64,000 nucleotides of DNA from Embleya sp045207655 (GTDB lineage Bacteria; Actinomycetota; Actinomycetes; Streptomycetales; Streptomycetaceae): positions 7,502,001 through 7,566,000 of the forward strand of contig NZ_CP108784.1 of NCBI RefSeq assembly GCF_045207655.1, read 5' to 3'. The translations under genes were made by a program, and so were the position numbers. The notes under the pieces were generated by a model that was given only the letters and a program-made list of their open reading frames with translations, was not told the origin of the DNA and did not search any database. Below, in pieces: positions 7,906 through 15,641 of the stretch. Each line of letters begins with the position of its first letter. Position 1 is the stretch's first letter.

Positions 7906-8814
7906 CTACGTGAACTCGCGCACGAGTGAGGCCAGTTCGCGCCATTCGGGGAGCGGTATGCGGCCCTGGTCCGGGGTGAGGACCTGGAGGCAGACGTGGT
8001 CGGCGCCCGCGTCCAGGTGTTCGCGGATCCGCTCGGCGATCGCGTCGAGATCGCCCAGCGCGCACAGTGCGTCGACCAGGCGGGTGCCCTCGCCGTCGAG
8101 TTCGGCCTCGGAGAAGCCCATTCGGCGCAGGTTGTTCACCTGGTGCCGGGCGACCCGGTAGCCGGATGCGAAGCCGCGCGCGACCTCCACGGCCCGGGCC
8201 CGGTCCGGGGACAGCACCGTGGTCAGGGACACCGACAGGTACGGGTCCGGGCCCATCGTCTTCCGGGCCAGCGCGGTGTGGTCCACCGTCACCAGATAGG
8301 TGTGCGCGCCCCAGGTGCGTGCGCCGGCCAGTGCCAGCATCTTCGGGCCGAGCGCGGCGAGCACCCGGCGGCCGGGGCGTTCGGGCGGGGTGCCGATCAG
8401 CACGGCGGCGTCCATCTCGTCCAGGTAGGCGCCGACGCCGGCGACGGCGGGAGCGGTGTTCGCCTTGGGCATGCCCGGTATGTCGGCCTGGTCGGCGGTG
8501 CGGTGGCCGCCCAGGCCCAGCACGAAGCGGTCCGGGTAGGCCTCGTTGAGGGTGCGCTCGGTCGCGGCCATCAGGCGCGGGGTGCGCTCGGACATGATCG
8601 CGATGCCGGTGGCGACCGGGAGCGTACGGGTCGCGGCGAGCAGGAGTTGGGCGTGCGTGCCGGCCTCGCGGCCGATGCCCTCGCCGACCCACAGGCCGCC
8701 GTAGCCGAGTTCCTCGATCTCGGCCGCCGCCTCGCGCACCGCGCCGGCGGGTTGGCCGTCGAACGCGAAGGTCCACAGGCCGAGCCGCCCGAGGGCGGCC
8801 TTGTCGTGCGTCAT
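7906..8814 (-). CDS. LLM-class (F420-dependent type) oxidoreductase
   Basis: The 302-residue TIM-barrel oxidoreductase of the luciferase-like monooxygenase superfamily has LGLWTFAFDGQPAG near the start, ELGYGGLWVGEGIGREA, LPVATGIAIMSERTPRLMA and FVLGLGGH. The middle reads AALGPKMLALAGARTWGAH and ends LASLVREFT. The shape matches the TIGR03620-type F420 family in actinomycetes; F420 versus FMN is not provable by eye. The start at 8814 (MTHDKAALG) is preferred to an upstream in-frame GTG at 8853, which adds a low-complexity leader. It is divergent from the TetR gene at 9111. Confidence 0.85.
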   Translation of the reverse strand: MTHDKAALGRLGLWTFAFDGQPAGAVREAAAEIEELGYGGLWVGEGIGREAGTHAQLLLAATRTLPVATGIAIMSERTPRLMAATERTLNEAYPDRFVLGLGGHRTADQADIPGMPKANTAPAVAGVGAYLDEMDAAVLIGTPPERPGRRVLAALGPKMLALAGARTWGAHTYLVTVDHTALARKTMGPDPYLSVSLTTVLSPDRARAVEVARGFASGYRVARHQVNNLRRMGFSEAELDGEGTRLVDALCALGDLDAIAERIREHLDAGADHVCLQVLTPDQGRIPLPEWRELASLVREFT

Positions 8815-8840
8815 CGGTGGTTCCGTTTCCGTTGGTGGGC

Positions 8841-8872
8841 GGTCACAGGTCACAGGTCACAGGTACAGGTCA
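8841..8872. repeat. 7-bp tandem repeat (GGTCACA)
   Basis: GGTCACA occurs three times in tandem from 8841 to 8861, followed by degenerate GGTACA and GGTCAT copies. It lies just upstream of the LLM start, between divergent genes, so it could be a regulatory array or simple slippage. Confidence 0.6.
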
Positions 8873-9033
8873 TGGGGTGCGGGTCACCGGCCGCCGGTCG
8901 TCGACCGCCGAGGCCGCGACGGGTTTCCCGCGTGCGGCATCGGACGGGGCCGGGGACCGGGATGGTGCCGGGGCATGGCCGTGCCCGGGGGCGGGGTTGC
9001 CGCGGCACCGGGCACGGGTGTGGCCGGGACATT

Positions 9034-9050
9034 CCGGAGGCTGCCTCCGG
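9034..9050. promoter_or_regulatory. Operator-like palindrome upstream of the TetR gene, site 1
   Basis: CCGGAGG-CTG-CCTCCGG is a perfect 7-bp inverted repeat 61 bases before the TetR start. A related site lies 18 bases further on. Two similar palindromes in a divergent spacer fit autoregulation by the TetR protein and control of the LLM gene. Confidence 0.65.
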
Positions 9051-9067
9051 TTTGCTTCGACCACCAT

Positions 9068-9083
9068 ATGGAGGCAGGCTCCG
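9068..9083. promoter_or_regulatory. Operator-like palindrome upstream of the TetR gene, site 2
   Basis: The segment TGGAGGCAGGCTCCG repeats the GGAGGC/GCCTCC core of site 1 in slightly imperfect form (arms GGAG and CTCC). It ends 27 bases before the TetR start. Confidence 0.55.
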
Positions 9084-9110
9084 TTTGACAACGTCCGAGA
9101 GGGAACACCG

Positions 9111-9677
9111 ATGACCCGACCGATGCGTGCCGATGCCCGCCGCAACTACGAGCGCCTGCTCGCCGAAGCCCGGGTGGTGTTCGCCGAACAGGGCATCGAC
9201 GCGTCGCTGGAGGAGCTCGCCCGCCGGGCCGGGGTCGGCATCGGCACGCTGTACCGGCACTTCCCCTCCCGTGACGCGCTCGTCGAGGCGGTGGTGCGGG
9301 ACCGCTACGACGGCCTCACCGCGCGGGCTCGGGCGCTGGCCGACACCGCGGCCGCGCGCGACGCGCTGGCCACCTGGCTGCGGCTGCTGATCGAGGGCGC
9401 CGGCACGTTCCGGGGGATGAGCGCGACGTTGATGGCAACGCTCGCCGACGAGACCTCCGAGTTGTACGCCTCGTGCCACGCGATGCGCGCGGCCGGCGCC
9501 GACCTGCTCGCGCGCGCCCAGACGGCCGGCGAGGTCCGCGCCGACATCGACACCGACGAGCTCTTCACCCTCGCCCACGGCATCGCCTGGGCCCACGAAC
9601 AGCGCGGCGTCGACGACCCGGAGCGGTTGCCGAAGCTCGTCGACGTGGTCGTCCTCGGCCTCGCCACGCGCCCCTGA
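9111..9677 (+). CDS. TetR-family transcriptional regulator
   Basis: The 188-residue protein opens RADARRNYERLLAEARVVFA and has the helix-turn-helix EELARRAGVGIGTLYRHFPS. An all-helical C-domain follows, with LATWLRLLIEGAGTFRGM and ADIDTDELFTLAHGIAW. This is the SbtR-like class of TetR regulators common in streptomycetes. GAGAGGGAAC precedes the ATG at 9111. Two related palindromes (9034-9050, 9068-9083) precede it and the LLM gene is divergent, so it probably represses both. Confidence 0.9.
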   Translation: MTRPMRADARRNYERLLAEARVVFAEQGIDASLEELARRAGVGIGTLYRHFPSRDALVEAVVRDRYDGLTARARALADTAAARDALATWLRLLIEGAGTFRGMSATLMATLADETSELYASCHAMRAAGADLLARAQTAGEVRADIDTDELFTLAHGIAWAHEQRGVDDPERLPKLVDVVVLGLATRP

Positions 9678-9795
9678 TCCGGCGTCCTCGATCCGACGCC
9701 GTGGGTGACCGGCGTCGCGGGCCCGGACGCGGAACACGTCGCCGGCCGGGACCCTGTCGGCCGGTGCGCCGCGGGCTGGGCCAGACTTCGGTGTC

Positions 9796-10389
9796 ATGGA
9801 CGAGCATGCGAACGGCCTTTCGGGGAGCGGTGCGGGCGGCCCGGGCGAGGGCCGCGCGGACGATCCGGCGCGGAGCGCGTTGACCGTCGCGGCGGGGGCG
9901 TTGTTCTTCGACGACCGGGGCCGCGTGCTGCTCGTCGAGCCGGACTACAAGCCGGGGTTGGAGTTTCCGGGCGGGATCCTGGAGCCGGGGGAATCGCCGT
10001 GGGCGGGTTGCGTCCGCGAGGTTCGCGAGGAACTGGGCATCACCCTGGACGGGCCGCCGAACCTGCTCGTGGCGCAGTGGGTGGCGCCGGTGGACGGACA
10101 CCGTGGCGGGATGCGCTGGTTGTTCGACGGCGGCGTGCTGACTCCGGATCGGCTCGCCGGGATCCGGCTCCAGGCCGACGAGTTGCGGGCCTGGCACCTG
10201 CTGACACCGGATCGGGGCGCGGCCGCGATGCCGGCGGGGCGGGCCGCACGACTGCGAGCGGCGCTGCGGGCGCGGGAGAGCGGCCGGGCGATGTACGTCG
10301 AGGCCGGGGAGGTCGATGCGGCGGACGTCGGCACGGCGGGCGCCGAGATCGAAGACGTGGACACCGGGGACGTCGAGACCGCGCGCTGA
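9796..10389 (+). CDS. NUDIX hydrolase
   Basis: The 197-residue protein has a complete Nudix box. The stretch beginning GGILEPGESPWAGC and continuing VREVREELGI matches Gx5Ex7REUxEExGU. The core domain spans roughly residues 28-155. Both ends are extended by acidic/Gly-rich stretches; the tail (EAGEVDAADVGTAGAEIEDV) is repetitive and probably disordered. Such proteins hydrolyse nucleoside diphosphates linked to another group; the substrate is not predictable. No neighbour suggests a pathway. Confidence 0.88.
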   Translation: MDEHANGLSGSGAGGPGEGRADDPARSALTVAAGALFFDDRGRVLLVEPDYKPGLEFPGGILEPGESPWAGCVREVREELGITLDGPPNLLVAQWVAPVDGHRGGMRWLFDGGVLTPDRLAGIRLQADELRAWHLLTPDRGAAAMPAGRAARLRAALRARESGRAMYVEAGEVDAADVGTAGAEIEDVDTGDVETAR

Positions 10390-10477
10390 CGCGCGCGGCG
10401 GGCCGCGGCCGGCGTGCGGGGTGCGGTGTGCGGGGTGCCTGCCGGGGCGCCGGCTCGGCTGATCCGGGCGGCGCCGC

Positions 10478-11074
10478 TCAGACCTGCGGGGCGGCGTTCG
10501 CCACGGCCGCCGTCAGCGCCTCGACGAGCGGGACCGGTGCGGCGTCGGCCGGCGGATACACCACCAGCGTGCCGTCGTCCGCGACGCCGAAGCAGCCGCC
10601 GGCGCGACCCTCGCGTGCGGCCCGGTCGGCATCGAGCACGATCGGCGGGCCCTCGCGGAGGATGACGGTCTGCGGTGTCAGGCCGGCGCCGAGCAGGGCC
10701 GCGCGCAGCGCCTTGGCCCGACCGGCGTGCGAGACGCGCAGCCAGACCTCCTCGGCCGCCAGGGCGCCCCGCTCCAGGAACGGCCCACCGCGCGCGTCGA
10801 GCGAGAACAGATCCAGGACCGGTCGACGCCGGTCGACGACGACGGCGGTCGGGCGGCGGGTCAAGCGCGCCGGGCCCCTCCTCGGCGGGAACGCGACCAC
10901 CGGCAGCGCCACGGCGTTCCGGTTCGCCAATTCCGCCGCCGTCGCGGCCAGGAGCAGCTCGATGCGTGCGACGGTCCGGAGCCAGTCCTCCGGACGTCCC
11001 GCCGCCGCCCCGCCGGCCGCCGTGGCCGCCGACCGCTGCCGCTCCGCCTCGATGACGGCGTCGAAGTCGCTCAT
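10478..11074 (-). CDS. Hypothetical protein
   Basis: I do not recognise this 198-residue protein. It has an N-terminal Ala-rich helix (MSDFDAVIEAERQRSAATAA), a segment TAVVVDRRRPVLDLFSLDARGG, and a C-terminal mixed region with ILREGPPIVLDADRAAREGRAGG and TLVVYPPADAAPVP. There is no signal peptide or membrane segment. GC skew by codon position looks like a real gene. It is divergent from the TetR gene at 11317 across 242 bases. Confidence 0.6.
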   Translation of the reverse strand: MSDFDAVIEAERQRSAATAAGGAAAGRPEDWLRTVARIELLLAATAAELANRNAVALPVVAFPPRRGPARLTRRPTAVVVDRRRPVLDLFSLDARGGPFLERGALAAEEVWLRVSHAGRAKALRAALLGAGLTPQTVILREGPPIVLDADRAAREGRAGGCFGVADDGTLVVYPPADAAPVPLVEALTAAVANAAPQV

Positions 11075-11316
11075 GCCGGCAACCTACCGGCGCGCGACGT
11101 GCCCCGGTCGGACGCGGCCGTACGGGGCCGATCGGGAGCGATCCCGGGCCGGTCGGGTCGACCTGCCCGACCGTCAGTGCGCCCGGCCCCGTCCCTGGCC
11201 GAACGGCAAGCCACTTTCCGTGCGAACAACGGTGCCGAGGTGAAAATTGACGGCCCATCAGCCTTGTCGATTGGCAGAGGTCGACGTATGTTCATGCCCA
11301 ACAGGAAGGGGGACCC

Positions 11317-11895
11317 GTGGCGATCCCGGCACCGGAGGACACCTATGACAAGGTGCTCCAGGCGGCAGAGGAACTGTTCGGCGAACAAGGTTTCGCCGGC
11401 ACCTCGCTGCAGGCCATCGCCGATCGGGTCGGGGTGACCAAGGCCGCCCTGTACTACCACTTCCGCACCAAGGACGAACTGCTCGACGCCCTCCTGCGCC
11501 CGGCCCTGAACGACCTGGACCGGGTGTTGGAGGTCGCCGAGAGCAGGCGCGGCAGCACCGCTCGCCAGCGCCTGCTGTTCGAGGGCTACGTGGAGTTCCT
11601 GATCCGATACCGCACCCTCGCCGTCATCCTCGATCGGGACGTCGCGATCGGGCGCCACCGCGCCATCAAGCCCCGACTCGCCTCGATCACCGCGCGGGTG
11701 CGCGAAGTCCTCGACGACGTCGACGACTCGATCGAGTACCGCGTGTCCACGGCCGTGGTGATGGGCGGCATCTACTCCGCCGTCGCCGCCTTCCCGGAAC
11801 TGCCCGACGACGAGCTCGGTCGCATCCTGCGCGGTGTGGTCCGCAAGCTCCTGGGCCCACGCCGCAGGGCGTCGGGCCCGGTCGCCGGGGTCTGA
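11317..11895 (+). CDS. TetR-family regulator upstream of a P450
   Basis: This 192-residue protein has the TetR domain: DKVLQAAEELFGEQGFAGTS, then LQAIADRVGVTKAALYYHF with the YYHF turn, then TKDELLDALL. The C-domain is mostly helical. The GTG start at 11317 follows AGGAAGGGGG. The cytochrome P450 gene begins 161 bases downstream on the same strand, so local control of that P450 is plausible. It is not recognisable as KstR by motif. Confidence 0.88.
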   Translation: MAIPAPEDTYDKVLQAAEELFGEQGFAGTSLQAIADRVGVTKAALYYHFRTKDELLDALLRPALNDLDRVLEVAESRRGSTARQRLLFEGYVEFLIRYRTLAVILDRDVAIGRHRAIKPRLASITARVREVLDDVDDSIEYRVSTAVVMGGIYSAVAAFPELPDDELGRILRGVVRKLLGPRRRASGPVAGV

Positions 11896-12056
11896 CCCGC
11901 ACCACCACACCGCACCACCCAGGCACGACACCCAGCCAGACCACCCGCACAGGCACACCACCTCGCACGCAGCACCGCACCACCGCGCTTCCGGCACCCG
12001 TCCCCGGCCGGTTTCCGCGGCGACCTCGCACACCCTCCGGCAACGGGAGTTCCACC

Positions 12057-13295
12057 ATGACGTGTCCGGTCCTCGACCACGGCTTCGACCCCACCGACCC
12101 CGACCTGTACACCACGCGCATCCCGCTGGACGAGTTCGCCCAGTTGCGCAAGACGTCCCCGGTCGTGTGGGTCCCGCAGACGCCCGAGGTGTCCAACTTC
12201 GGCGACGACGGCTACTGGCTGGTCACCCGGCACGCGGACGTCAAGGAGGTCTCCACCAAGCCGGAGATCTACTCGACGAACAAGAACACGGCGATCATCC
12301 GGTTCGCCGAGGGCATGGACATGTCCAACATCGACGCGCAGAAGCTCATCATGATCAACATCGACCCGCCGGAGCACACCCGGCTGCGCAGCATCGTCCA
12401 GCGCGGCTTCACGCCCCGGGCGATCAACGCCCTCCAGGCCGCGCTGACCGAGCGGGCCGCGCAGATCGTGGCGGACGCCAAGCTCAAGGGCTCCGGCGAC
12501 TTCGTCACCGAGGTCGCGTGCGAGCTGCCGTTGCAGGCGATCGCGGAGTTGATCGGCGTACCGCAGGAGGATCGCAAGAAGATCTTCGAGTGGTCGAACA
12601 AGATGCTCGGGTACGACGACCCGGAGTACGCGGAGTCCACCGAGGTCGGCGCACAGGCCGCCGCCGAGCTGATGCTGTACTCGATGGGCATGGCCGAGGA
12701 GCGCAAGGCGTGCCCGGCGCAGGACATCGTCACCCGCTTGATCACCGCGGAGTCCGACGGCAGCCTGTCCTCGGACGAATTCGGCTTCTTCGTACTGCTG
12801 TTGGCGGTCGCGGGCAACGAGACCACGCGCAACGCGATCACGCACGGGATGCTCGCGTTCTTCGACAACCCCGACCAGTGGGAGCTGTACAAGGCGGAGC
12901 GCCCGGAGACCACGGCGGACGAGATCGTGCGGTATTCGTCGCCGGTGATGTCCTTCCAGCGCACCGCGACCCAGGACACCGTGCTCGGCGGCCAGGAGAT
13001 CAAGGCGGGGCAGCGGGTCGGCATCTTCTACAGCTCGGCCAACTACGACGCCGACGTGTTCGAGAACCCGATGAAGTTCGACATCACCCGCAACCCGAAC
13101 CCGCACCTGGGCTTCGGCGGTGGCGGTCCGCACTTCTGCCTGGGTGCCTCGCTGGCCCGGATGGAGATCAACCTGATGTTCAACGCGATCGCCGACGCGA
13201 TGCCGGACATCACCAAGGCGGCCGACCCTCGCCGACTTCGCCACGCGTGGATCAACGGCATCAAGGAACTCCAGGTGCACTACACGGGCAAGTAG
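12057..13295 (+). CDS. Cytochrome P450, CYP125-like (steroid C26/27 hydroxylase type)
   Basis: The 412-residue P450 matches remembered mycobacterial CYP125 along its length: GFDPTDPDLYTTRIPLDEFA, FTPRAINAL, ELPLQAIAELIGVPQEDRKK, the I-helix LAVAGNETTRNAITHGML, EIVRYSSPVMSFQRTA, and the haem loop FGGGGPHFCLGASLARMEI with its Cys ligand. CYP125 oxidises the terminal carbon of cholesterol side chains. No other sterol-degradation gene is visible in the window, so the natural substrate here may differ. GGGAGTTCC precedes the ATG, and a hairpin terminator follows at 13353. Confidence 0.85.
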   Translation: MTCPVLDHGFDPTDPDLYTTRIPLDEFAQLRKTSPVVWVPQTPEVSNFGDDGYWLVTRHADVKEVSTKPEIYSTNKNTAIIRFAEGMDMSNIDAQKLIMINIDPPEHTRLRSIVQRGFTPRAINALQAALTERAAQIVADAKLKGSGDFVTEVACELPLQAIAELIGVPQEDRKKIFEWSNKMLGYDDPEYAESTEVGAQAAAELMLYSMGMAEERKACPAQDIVTRLITAESDGSLSSDEFGFFVLLLAVAGNETTRNAITHGMLAFFDNPDQWELYKAERPETTADEIVRYSSPVMSFQRTATQDTVLGGQEIKAGQRVGIFYSSANYDADVFENPMKFDITRNPNPHLGFGGGGPHFCLGASLARMEINLMFNAIADAMPDITKAADPRRLRHAWINGIKELQVHYTGK

Positions 13296-13352
13296 CCCAC
13301 CGGATCTCGGCAGGAGCGTCGGTCGACGACCCGCGACTCGGCCGAACGTGAC

Positions 13353-13388
13353 AGGCGCCGTCCGCTACGGGAGCAGCGGGCGGCGCCT
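13353..13388 (+). terminator. Hairpin terminator after the P450 gene
   Basis: AGGCGCCGTCCGCT (13353-13366) pairs with AGCGGGCGGCGCCT (13375-13388) with one mismatch across an 8-base loop, 58 bases after the P450 stop. A TTCGCGGCTTT stretch follows. Confidence 0.75.
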
Positions 13389-13502
13389 TCGCGGCTTTCG
13401 GGGCGGGGCTTGGGCGTCGGGGAAGGTCACGACTCGGTGAACGAGGTCCGGGCGGGGGGTTCGGGGGCGTAGCCTCCGCGGCATCCGACCGTGGGGGGTC
13501 TC

Positions 13503-13934
13503 GTGAGCAGTCAGTCGTCGCAGCCGCGCCGACGCATCGGCAACCGCGTTGTCGGGGCATGCGTTGCCATCGTCCTGGTGATCGGCGCCGCCGTGTTCGT
13601 GTCGACCCTGGTGCGGGGCAAGGGGGATGGCGACCCGGCGACGCCGGCTGCCGGATCGGGGGCGAACTCCGCCTCGGCCGGCGACAGTCGCTCGCCGAGC
13701 GATGCCCGCTTCATCGCCGAACTGGGTCGGGTGGCGCCACAACTGGTGGGCGCCAAGGCCGACTTGAACGTATTGCTGAGCATGGCCAACGTGTCCTGCG
13801 GATGGGTCGCGATGGGCAGGGAGCGCGACGAGATCGCGGGCCGCATCATGGGCGTCACCTTCACCCGCGAGGAGGCCGCCGCCATCACGAACGCGGCGAT
13901 GACGGTGTACTGCCCGGCGGGAGGCCGCAAGTAG
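13503..13934 (+). CDS. Membrane-anchored DUF732-like small protein
   Basis: The 143-residue protein has a basic start, then one membrane helix at about 17-37 (VVGACVAIVLVIGAAVFVST). A Ser/Ala/Gly-rich linker leads to an extracytoplasmic domain with DARFIAELGRVAPQLVG, Cys near residue 99 and a second Cys near the end (TVYCPAG). The FxxxL and two-Cys pattern fits DUF732-type actinobacterial exported proteins. The GTG at 13503 follows GGGGGG; the in-frame GTG at 13491 is less well spaced. Function unknown. Confidence 0.7.
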   Translation: MSSQSSQPRRRIGNRVVGACVAIVLVIGAAVFVSTLVRGKGDGDPATPAAGSGANSASAGDSRSPSDARFIAELGRVAPQLVGAKADLNVLLSMANVSCGWVAMGRERDEIAGRIMGVTFTREEAAAITNAAMTVYCPAGGRK

Positions 13935-14105
13935 GCGGCGGAGGCGGGACGCCACCGGGACGGCGCGGCCGGAGCGGTGTCCGCGACGCGGTCACCCACT
14001 CGGATGTCCCGAACGGGGCGGGCCCGGCGGCCGGCGGGCGGAGTGTGGGAGCGGCGTGCGAAGGTGACTGGTTCAAGATCGATGGACCGGGACCAGGGGA
14101 GCGAC

Positions 14106-14555
14106 GTGGGCGGCGTTGACGAGGGTGTGTACGTGGTGCGCAACGTGCACAGTGGGCTGGTCCTCGAGGTCGAGGGCGGGCGTACGAACAGCGGGGCCAA
14201 CGTGTGGCAGGGCGCCGAGGACGGCTCCACCGCGCAGCACTGGCGGATCACCGCCGTACACGCGGGCGGCGCGGTGTACCACCTGGAGCACGTGGTCAGC
14301 GGGAAGCGGCTGGATGTGACCGGCGCCTCGGAGGAGAACGGGGCCAACGTGCAACTCTGGCGGGCGAACAACTTCGGCGCGCAGGAGTGGATCCTGGAGC
14401 AGCACGCGGACGCGCCGGGGCGGGTCACGCTGATCAACTACGTCAGCGGGCTGCTCCTCGAGGTGGCCGACGACAGTACCGAGCCCGGTGGCAACGTGCG
14501 GCAGTGGGAGGACACCGACCGTCCCTCGCAGTGGTGGGCGCTCGAAGCACGCTGA
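14106..14555 (+). CDS. RICIN-type beta-trefoil carbohydrate-binding protein
   Basis: Three repeats cover almost all 149 residues: VYVVRNVHSGLVLEVEGG..., VYHLEHVVSGKRLDVTGAS... and VTLINYVSGLLLEVADDS.... Each is followed by an N-x-V-x-W/Q-x-W segment, the QxW signature of ricin B lectin trefoils. No signal peptide or catalytic domain is present. AGGGGAGCGAC before the GTG at 14106 favours this start; an ATG at 14082 in frame is possible. The stop is 17 bases before a 191-bp inverted-repeat element. Confidence 0.83.
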   Translation: MGGVDEGVYVVRNVHSGLVLEVEGGRTNSGANVWQGAEDGSTAQHWRITAVHAGGAVYHLEHVVSGKRLDVTGASEENGANVQLWRANNFGAQEWILEQHADAPGRVTLINYVSGLLLEVADDSTEPGGNVRQWEDTDRPSQWWALEAR

Positions 14556-14572
14556 GCCCGCGGCCGGCCGCC

Positions 14573-14763
14573 CAGGCCCTGTCCGGCGGATCCCGGTGCG
14601 TCCGCGCCGTCCGGCACCGCGCCTCGCCGCCTCGGAGAAGCAGCCGAATGCAACCACTGTGCGGCTGCTTCTGGGGCACGCCGAGGCACGGCATCCGCCC
14701 TTCGGGCTCCTCGCTGCGCTCACGACGCGGCCCGATCCACCAGGATCCGCCGGACAGGGCCTG
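14573..14763. mobile_element. MITE-like 191-bp element, copy 1
   Basis: The ends form a perfect 21-bp inverted repeat: 14573-14593 starts CAGGCCCTGTCCGGCGG and 14743-14763 is its reverse complement. Inside, AGAAGCAGCCG (14636-14646) pairs with CGGCTGCTTCT (14662-14672). No protein is encoded. A second, diverged copy in the opposite orientation lies at 30624-30815. It sits between the convergent RICIN and GtrA genes and may also work as a terminator. No target-site duplication is obvious. Confidence 0.75.
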
Positions 14764-14796
14764 GTACCGCCGCGTGCCGCCCCGGCGTCGCCGTGG

Positions 14797-15294
14797 CTAC
14801 GCGGCGGCCACCACGTGGGTGCGCGCGAGCGCCGGGGCGGTCGTCCGCGGGCGGGCGCCGGGGCGGGCGAAGACGAACAGCCGCAGCACCACGAACCGGC
14901 CGATCCCGGCCAGGCCCGACGCGCCCAGGTAGACGCCCTGCTCGACCAGGACGCCCGCGCCCGGGGCCGCCGCGTGCAGCCCGAGCACCGCGGCGGTGGT
15001 GAACAGGTAGGCGACCAGCGCGCTGAGTGCCGACTGCCCGTGCGCGCGCAGCCCGGCGCGCCCGCCGCCGAAGGTGAACCGGCTGTGCAGCTCGGTGGCG
15101 GCCACCGTGGAGACCACGGTCACGAACGCGTTGGCGACCGCGATCGGCATCGTGTCGGAGAGCACGACCAGCGCGCCCGAGGAGGCGATCCCGGTGCCGC
15201 CGCCGAAGACCACGAACCGCGCGAACGCGGCGATCGAGCCGGACTTCCCGGCCCTGCCGCCGGCTGCGTTACTGGTGTTCCCCGTGGTCTTCAT
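14797..15294 (-). CDS. GtrA-like family membrane protein
   Basis: The 165-residue protein has four predicted membrane helices: FARFVVFGGGTGIASSGALV, MPIAVANAFVTVVSTVAATE, LSALVAYLFTTAAVLGLHAA, and VYLGASGLAGIGRFVVLRLF. The R-F-x-x-V-G/F-G-G opening and the F-x-F-G-G motif after helix 2 (SRFTFGGG) are typical of GtrA, which helps move polyprenyl-linked sugars. AAGGAC precedes the ATG at 15294. No glycosyltransferase neighbour is present. Confidence 0.83.
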   Translation of the reverse strand: MKTTGNTSNAAGGRAGKSGSIAAFARFVVFGGGTGIASSGALVVLSDTMPIAVANAFVTVVSTVAATELHSRFTFGGGRAGLRAHGQSALSALVAYLFTTAAVLGLHAAAPGAGVLVEQGVYLGASGLAGIGRFVVLRLFVFARPGARPRTTAPALARTHVVAAA

Positions 15295-15573
15295 GTCCTT
15301 CAGCCTAGAAACGAATGAGGCCAGAGACGTTCCTGATTCACCAGGTGCGCGCGAGGTGCTCGACAAAAACCTGACGGCTTGCCGGAACCCCTCTCCCATA
15401 TGGCCTTCGGGCACCTCCGCCCGCTGATCCGGGACGGCTGTGACCCCTCCACCCTGGTGCACGAGCGCCCCTCGACGCACCCGGTTTTCCGCCCTCGGCG
15501 TGTCCGCACCGAGGGGTTGGCGGCGGCGCCGGGATCGCCGGAGCGGACCCGACCGAAGGCCCGAACACGCGAC
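15295..15573. other. Spacer without a recognisable gene
   Basis: This is lower-GC non-coding DNA upstream of the minus-strand gtrA-like gene. It includes GAAACGAATGAGG and a CGACAAAAACCTGACGG stretch that may hold its promoter. I see no coding frame with a family match. Confidence 0.4.
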
Positions 15574-15609
15574 GACCCCGGTCGGCCCGCGAGGCGGGGG
15601 ACCGGGGTC
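15574..15609 (-). terminator. Hairpin terminator after the KAS gene
   Basis: GACCCCGGTC (15574-15583) and GACCGGGGTC (15600-15609) form a perfect 10-bp stem. It lies 33 bases past the stop of the minus-strand ketosynthase gene. Confidence 0.75.
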
Positions 15610-15641
15610 GGTGCGGCGCGATGGTGGCGGTGGGGCGGGTC

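Noticed and set aside
9085..9090. TTGACA as the -35 box of the TetR gene
   Set aside because: It lies only 21 bases before the start codon and overlaps the ribosome-site region, leaving no space for a -10 box and leader.
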